The notes below the pieces were generated by a model, which had not been told where the DNA came from, made no database searches, and saw only the letters and a program-made list of their open reading frames with translations. A DNA stretch of 9,324 bases from 1-14-0-10-45-29 sp041650255. Lineage in GTDB: Archaea; Micrarchaeota; Micrarchaeia; Anstonellales; Anstonellaceae. Both the position numbers and the translations under genes were made by a program. This document shows positions 6,934-9,324 of this stretch, in pieces. The stretch covers positions 1-9,324 of the forward strand of contig JBAZLL010000017.1 of the NCBI GenBank assembly GCA_041650255.1, written 5' to 3'. Every line of letters begins with the position of its first letter. The first letter of the stretch is position 1.

Positions 6934-8316
6934 TTATTTTGTTACTATCAGTTGCCCGTGCTTTGAAAGCCTAAATACAAGCTCGCCCTTTTTCGCATCT
7001 TCCGGTGCGGCGGCGTCTTTTATCAAATAATCTACAAATGCTCCGCGCAGGCTTACCAAATCGCCGGTTCTTATACCCTCTGCCCGGCTTGGGGCGACAT
7101 ATAAAGGCAGTGATTGTTTTCCGTCCGAGAGAAGAAGCCTGCTTAGTTCAATTGTTTTTGTTTTTCCCTTTGGTATGCAAACAAGCTGGTGGTCAACCAC
7201 TTCCAACGGCAAAGTAGTGAGCTTTTTCATTCCGGGCTTGAGACCGGATAGTGAATCTATACCTTCTTCGCGCGCTCGTGCAACTGCAAGGCGGAATGCG
7301 ACATCAATATTTTGCTGTATCTCTTTTATCAGCCGAAGTTTTTCCTTTTTTATGTCGGAGGCTTTTATTCCGGGTTTTATTGCAAAAGTGTAAGCCCATT
7401 TGTAATAATCCAGGCGCGAGATTGGCAGATTGTCCTCTGCCTGCCTTAAATCAGATACAATCTCATCGCCCATTATCGGAATCGATGCGACCGGAGAATG
7501 GACAATGTTTTCAAGATGCTCCGGAAGCGGAAAATCTGCTGCATCATCAAGTTGCGCCTGCGTTGGGTGCTTGTCTTTTGATGCAAAAGATGTTTGAGTT
7601 TGGGATGATACATAACGCTTTTCTCTGAGCTCTTCGGGAGCCTGCATACTTACCGGAATGCCGACGGATTTTTCCGCCTGTTCAAGCAGTGCTTTTCTGG
7701 AATGCACAAATTCAATGCTTGAGAGCTCCCCATCCGAAGCATTTTTCTGCGAAGCCTGGTGAGATGATGAGGAGGAATGTGAAAATAATTTTTCAAGAGA
7801 GGGCATGAGCTTGTCGCGGACAACATTTTTTGAAAAAAGTTTTTCAAGAGAGGGCATGAGCCGGTTTTGCGCGGTTTGCAACTCTTCTTGGGATTCGGGT
7901 GCCTCGCGCCTTGTGTCCGCAAAGAATTTTTCAAGACTGGTAAATGCTTCTGCATCGGTTTGTTTGTAGCTGCCAAGCGCAGATTTTGCAATTATGCTTA
8001 TTTGGGCGTCTTTGTCTGATGAAAGCTCAAAAAGTGCGAGAAGTGCGCGCGGGTCTTGCGAGTGTTTGGATAAATCTTCCACCACTTTTTTTCTTATTTT
8101 TGGATTTTCATCGAATGTGAGAGAAACTAATTTATCTATTTCATCTATGTCAGATGAATCGTCAGAAATGTTTGCATGAACACTGGGAGTGGACACCTGA
8201 CTGTTTGAGCTGGCAGTAGAGGTGCGGATTGATGTGTTTGCATTTGCGCGTGATAACTCGTCAAGTTTTTTTTGAGTGTTATCAAAAACAGCGGATTTTT
8301 TATGAAAGGCAGTCAT
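6934..8316 (-). CDS. HEAT-like repeat protein with internal SLEKLF repeats, function unknown
   Basis: This 460-residue protein is not a family I can name. It starts at ATG 8316-8314; a TTG one codon upstream is less likely because GGGGA lies only two bases before it. Residues 1-55 are Ser/Thr/Asn-rich and probably disordered. Residues 55-118 look like one or two HEAT-type helical repeats (DEIDKLVSLTFDENPKIRKK, then LLALFELSSDKDAQISIIAK). The motif SLEKFF/SLEKLF occurs three times (127-132, 156-161, 173-178), twice within MPSLEKLFS. A Ser-run and polar linker follow to about 300. A helical segment (318-352) precedes a strand-rich C-terminal domain (about 365-460), possibly OB- or barrel-like (TGDLVSLRGAFVDY). 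There is no signal peptide or membrane segment, so it is probably cytosolic. It follows the GAN/RecJ-like gene on the same strand after about 60 bases but has its own TATA-like box. HEAT repeats usually mediate protein contacts; its partner is unknown. Confidence 0.75.
   Translation of the reverse strand: MTAFHKKSAVFDNTQKKLDELSRANANTSIRTSTASSNSQVSTPSVHANISDDSSDIDEIDKLVSLTFDENPKIRKKVVEDLSKHSQDPRALLALFELSSDKDAQISIIAKSALGSYKQTDAEAFTSLEKFFADTRREAPESQEELQTAQNRLMPSLEKLFSKNVVRDKLMPSLEKLFSHSSSSSHQASQKNASDGELSSIEFVHSRKALLEQAEKSVGIPVSMQAPEELREKRYVSSQTQTSFASKDKHPTQAQLDDAADFPLPEHLENIVHSPVASIPIMGDEIVSDLRQAEDNLPISRLDYYKWAYTFAIKPGIKASDIKKEKLRLIKEIQQNIDVAFRLAVARAREEGIDSLSGLKPGMKKLTTLPLEVVDHQLVCIPKGKTKTIELSRLLLSDGKQSLPLYVAPSRAEGIRTGDLVSLRGAFVDYLIKDAAAPEDAKKGELVFRLSKHGQLIVTK
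7789..7861 (-). repeat. In-frame direct repeat inside the HEAT-like gene
   Basis: A 22-base identical sequence occurs at 7789-7810 and again at 7840-7861, with starts 51 bases (17 codons) apart. It encodes LMPSLEKL twice, and the protein similarity extends to FS. Exact nucleotide identity suggests a recent tandem duplication. A third, diverged copy of the peptide (SLEKFF) is encoded near 7925-7940. Confidence 0.85.
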
Positions 8317-8322
8317 CAAATT

Positions 8323-8327
8323 CCCCT
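8323..8327 (-). promoter_or_regulatory. AGGGG ribosome-binding site of the HEAT-like gene
   Basis: On the minus strand AGGGGA is followed by ATTTG and then ATG at 8316. This spacing supports that ATG over the TTG at 8319. Confidence 0.5.
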
Positions 8328-8347
8328 AAGTAGCATGGGAGGAGAAT

Positions 8348-8357
8348 GTATATAAGG
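8348..8357 (-). promoter_or_regulatory. TATA box for the HEAT-like gene
   Basis: The minus strand reads CCTTATATAC, a good archaeal TATA box. Its centre is about 25 bases upstream of position 8327, where a leader carrying AGGGG would begin. The gene can therefore be transcribed independently of the DHH gene just upstream. Confidence 0.6.
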
Positions 8358-8379
8358 GGTTTGCCACGCCCGAATTTGA

Positions 8380-9324
8380 CTATATATTTTGGACCTGTTC
8401 GTCTATTATTTTTGAAAATATTTTGAGAAACTCGTCTATTTTTTGCACAGGAACTGTCGCTCCGGCGGCAATTTGATGCCCGCCGCCTTGCCCGCCAACT
8501 TGGGTGCAGGCTTTTTTTAGGGCGAGCCCGAGATTGAGCCCGGACGCGACAAGCTTTTTTGTGCCTCTTGCGGAGATTTTTATGTCCCCTTTAAGGTCAA
8601 GTGCTAATGCGATAATCGGCTTTTTTCTGCCTCCGGGAAAAACCATTCCCGCAACTACGCCGATAATTCCATCATCTATTGCTCCGCGCCCGTCAAGCAA
8701 AAGAAACGGACCCCAGTCTTTTGTGTTTTTGTATGCGTATTCCACACCTTCACGCAATGCGCGTTTGTGGGCAGATAAAAGAGCCCTGCCCTTTTCTATT
8801 GCGCCCGGGCGCTGGAGGCAAACATCCATTCCGATTTGAGGCTGGTCGTGTCTGCCGCAGGCATTGAGCAATGTTGAAAATTCTCCGGCATCGTAGAGTT
8901 CTTCAATGTGCTTGAATCTTGGGAAAAGATATGTTTCCCCAACAAGATTTTGCGCGTCATATTTTCCGCCGACACTTTCCGCCATATGGGTTGCAAGCGC
9001 ACCGATTAATTTCTTTTTTTCACCACCATCAAGCTGTGCATAAGTTCGCCAGGCGGTTCCTTTTGTTCCGAGCCCGAGATTTTCCAAAAACTGGGTGCAA
9101 CGCTCTTCGCTTCCTCCCAATGAGGGCAAGAATGGGTCGTCGGCATACGCCAAAAGCTGTGGAAGCGGGCGGGACATCCTTCCGTAAAACCGCAAATCTA
9201 TGCTTGCATCTACCCAGCCGTTTTTTACAAATTTGTCAAGCAGGATTTTGTTTGCGCCGCGCATTGGATATTGCATATCGCCCACCGCGCCGACTATTGC
9301 AACTTCGGGCAATGTTTCAAGCGC
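8380..9324 (-). CDS. Archaeal RecJ-like DHH phosphoesterase (GAN type), C-terminal part
   Basis: This is the C-terminal 314 residues of a gene that runs off the right edge. The frame is open upstream (ALET before LPEVAIVGAVGDMQ), so the apparent TTG start at 9312 is not real. Full archaeal members are about 470 residues, which puts about 150 residues, including the N-terminal DHH motifs, outside. Visible family marks are AIVGAVGDMQYPMRG, a DLRFYGRMSRPL / DDPFLPSLGG region, and the DHHA1-domain glycine/histidine motif GGQGGGHQIAAGATV near the C-terminus. Related archaeal proteins such as GAN are Mn-dependent exonucleases acting on single-stranded DNA or RNA, and GAN binds the GINS part of the replisome. 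Whether this one binds GINS or is another archaeal RecJ paralogue cannot be told here. The HEAT-like gene follows on the same strand. Confidence 0.85.
   Translation of the reverse strand, partial: ALETLPEVAIVGAVGDMQYPMRGANKILLDKFVKNGWVDASIDLRFYGRMSRPLPQLLAYADDPFLPSLGGSEERCTQFLENLGLGTKGTAWRTYAQLDGGEKKKLIGALATHMAESVGGKYDAQNLVGETYLFPRFKHIEELYDAGEFSTLLNACGRHDQPQIGMDVCLQRPGAIEKGRALLSAHKRALREGVEYAYKNTKDWGPFLLLDGRGAIDDGIIGVVAGMVFPGGRKKPIIALALDLKGDIKISARGTKKLVASGLNLGLALKKACTQVGGQGGGHQIAAGATVPVQKIDEFLKIFSKIIDEQVQNI

Noticed and set aside
1..9324. CRISPR arrays, tRNA or rRNA genes, insertion sequences
   Set aside because: I saw no regularly spaced repeats, no cloverleaf-like sequence with a T-loop, and no transposase or terminal inverted repeats.

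Overview
The window reads as archaeal chromosomal DNA of moderate, slightly AT-rich composition. Three things point to Archaea. One is an AglB/STT3-type oligosaccharyltransferase with the TIXE and WWDYG motifs. The second is the C-terminal two thirds of an archaeal RecJ/GAN-like DHH phosphoesterase. The third is promoter structure: TATA-like boxes lie about 25 bases upstream of inferred short leaders that carry GGTG or GGGG ribosome-binding sites. I cannot place the lineage with confidence; a DPANN-type or euryarchaeal genome would fit.

Left part (1-2385): the 3' half of an RfbH/E1-type CDP-4-keto-6-deoxyglucose-3-dehydrase gene (+ strand) runs tail to tail into a complete acetolactate-synthase-like ThDP enzyme gene (- strand). 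In bacteria, E1 plus a ThDP enzyme of this kind (YerE) makes branched-chain 3,6-dideoxyhexoses such as yersiniose. The pair therefore suggests an unusual deoxysugar for a surface glycan.

Middle (2386-3105): there is no intact gene. The + strand carries what looks like one decayed gene, readable only by jumping among all three frames and past two stop codons. The same stretch holds the promoter of the ThDP enzyme.

Centre (3106-6891): aglB, the membrane enzyme that moves a lipid-linked glycan onto asparagine, is followed with no gap by a small gene for a double-LAGLIDADG-fold protein. Both catalytic acids of that protein appear to be lost, so it is more likely a domesticated binding protein than a nuclease.

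Right part (6934-9324, - strand): the GAN/RecJ-like gene, open at the window edge, is followed by a gene for a HEAT-like, repeat-containing protein of unknown function. The second gene has its own promoter. The deoxysugar genes and aglB plausibly serve one surface-glycan pathway (inference). The right-hand pair belongs to DNA metabolism or is unassigned.
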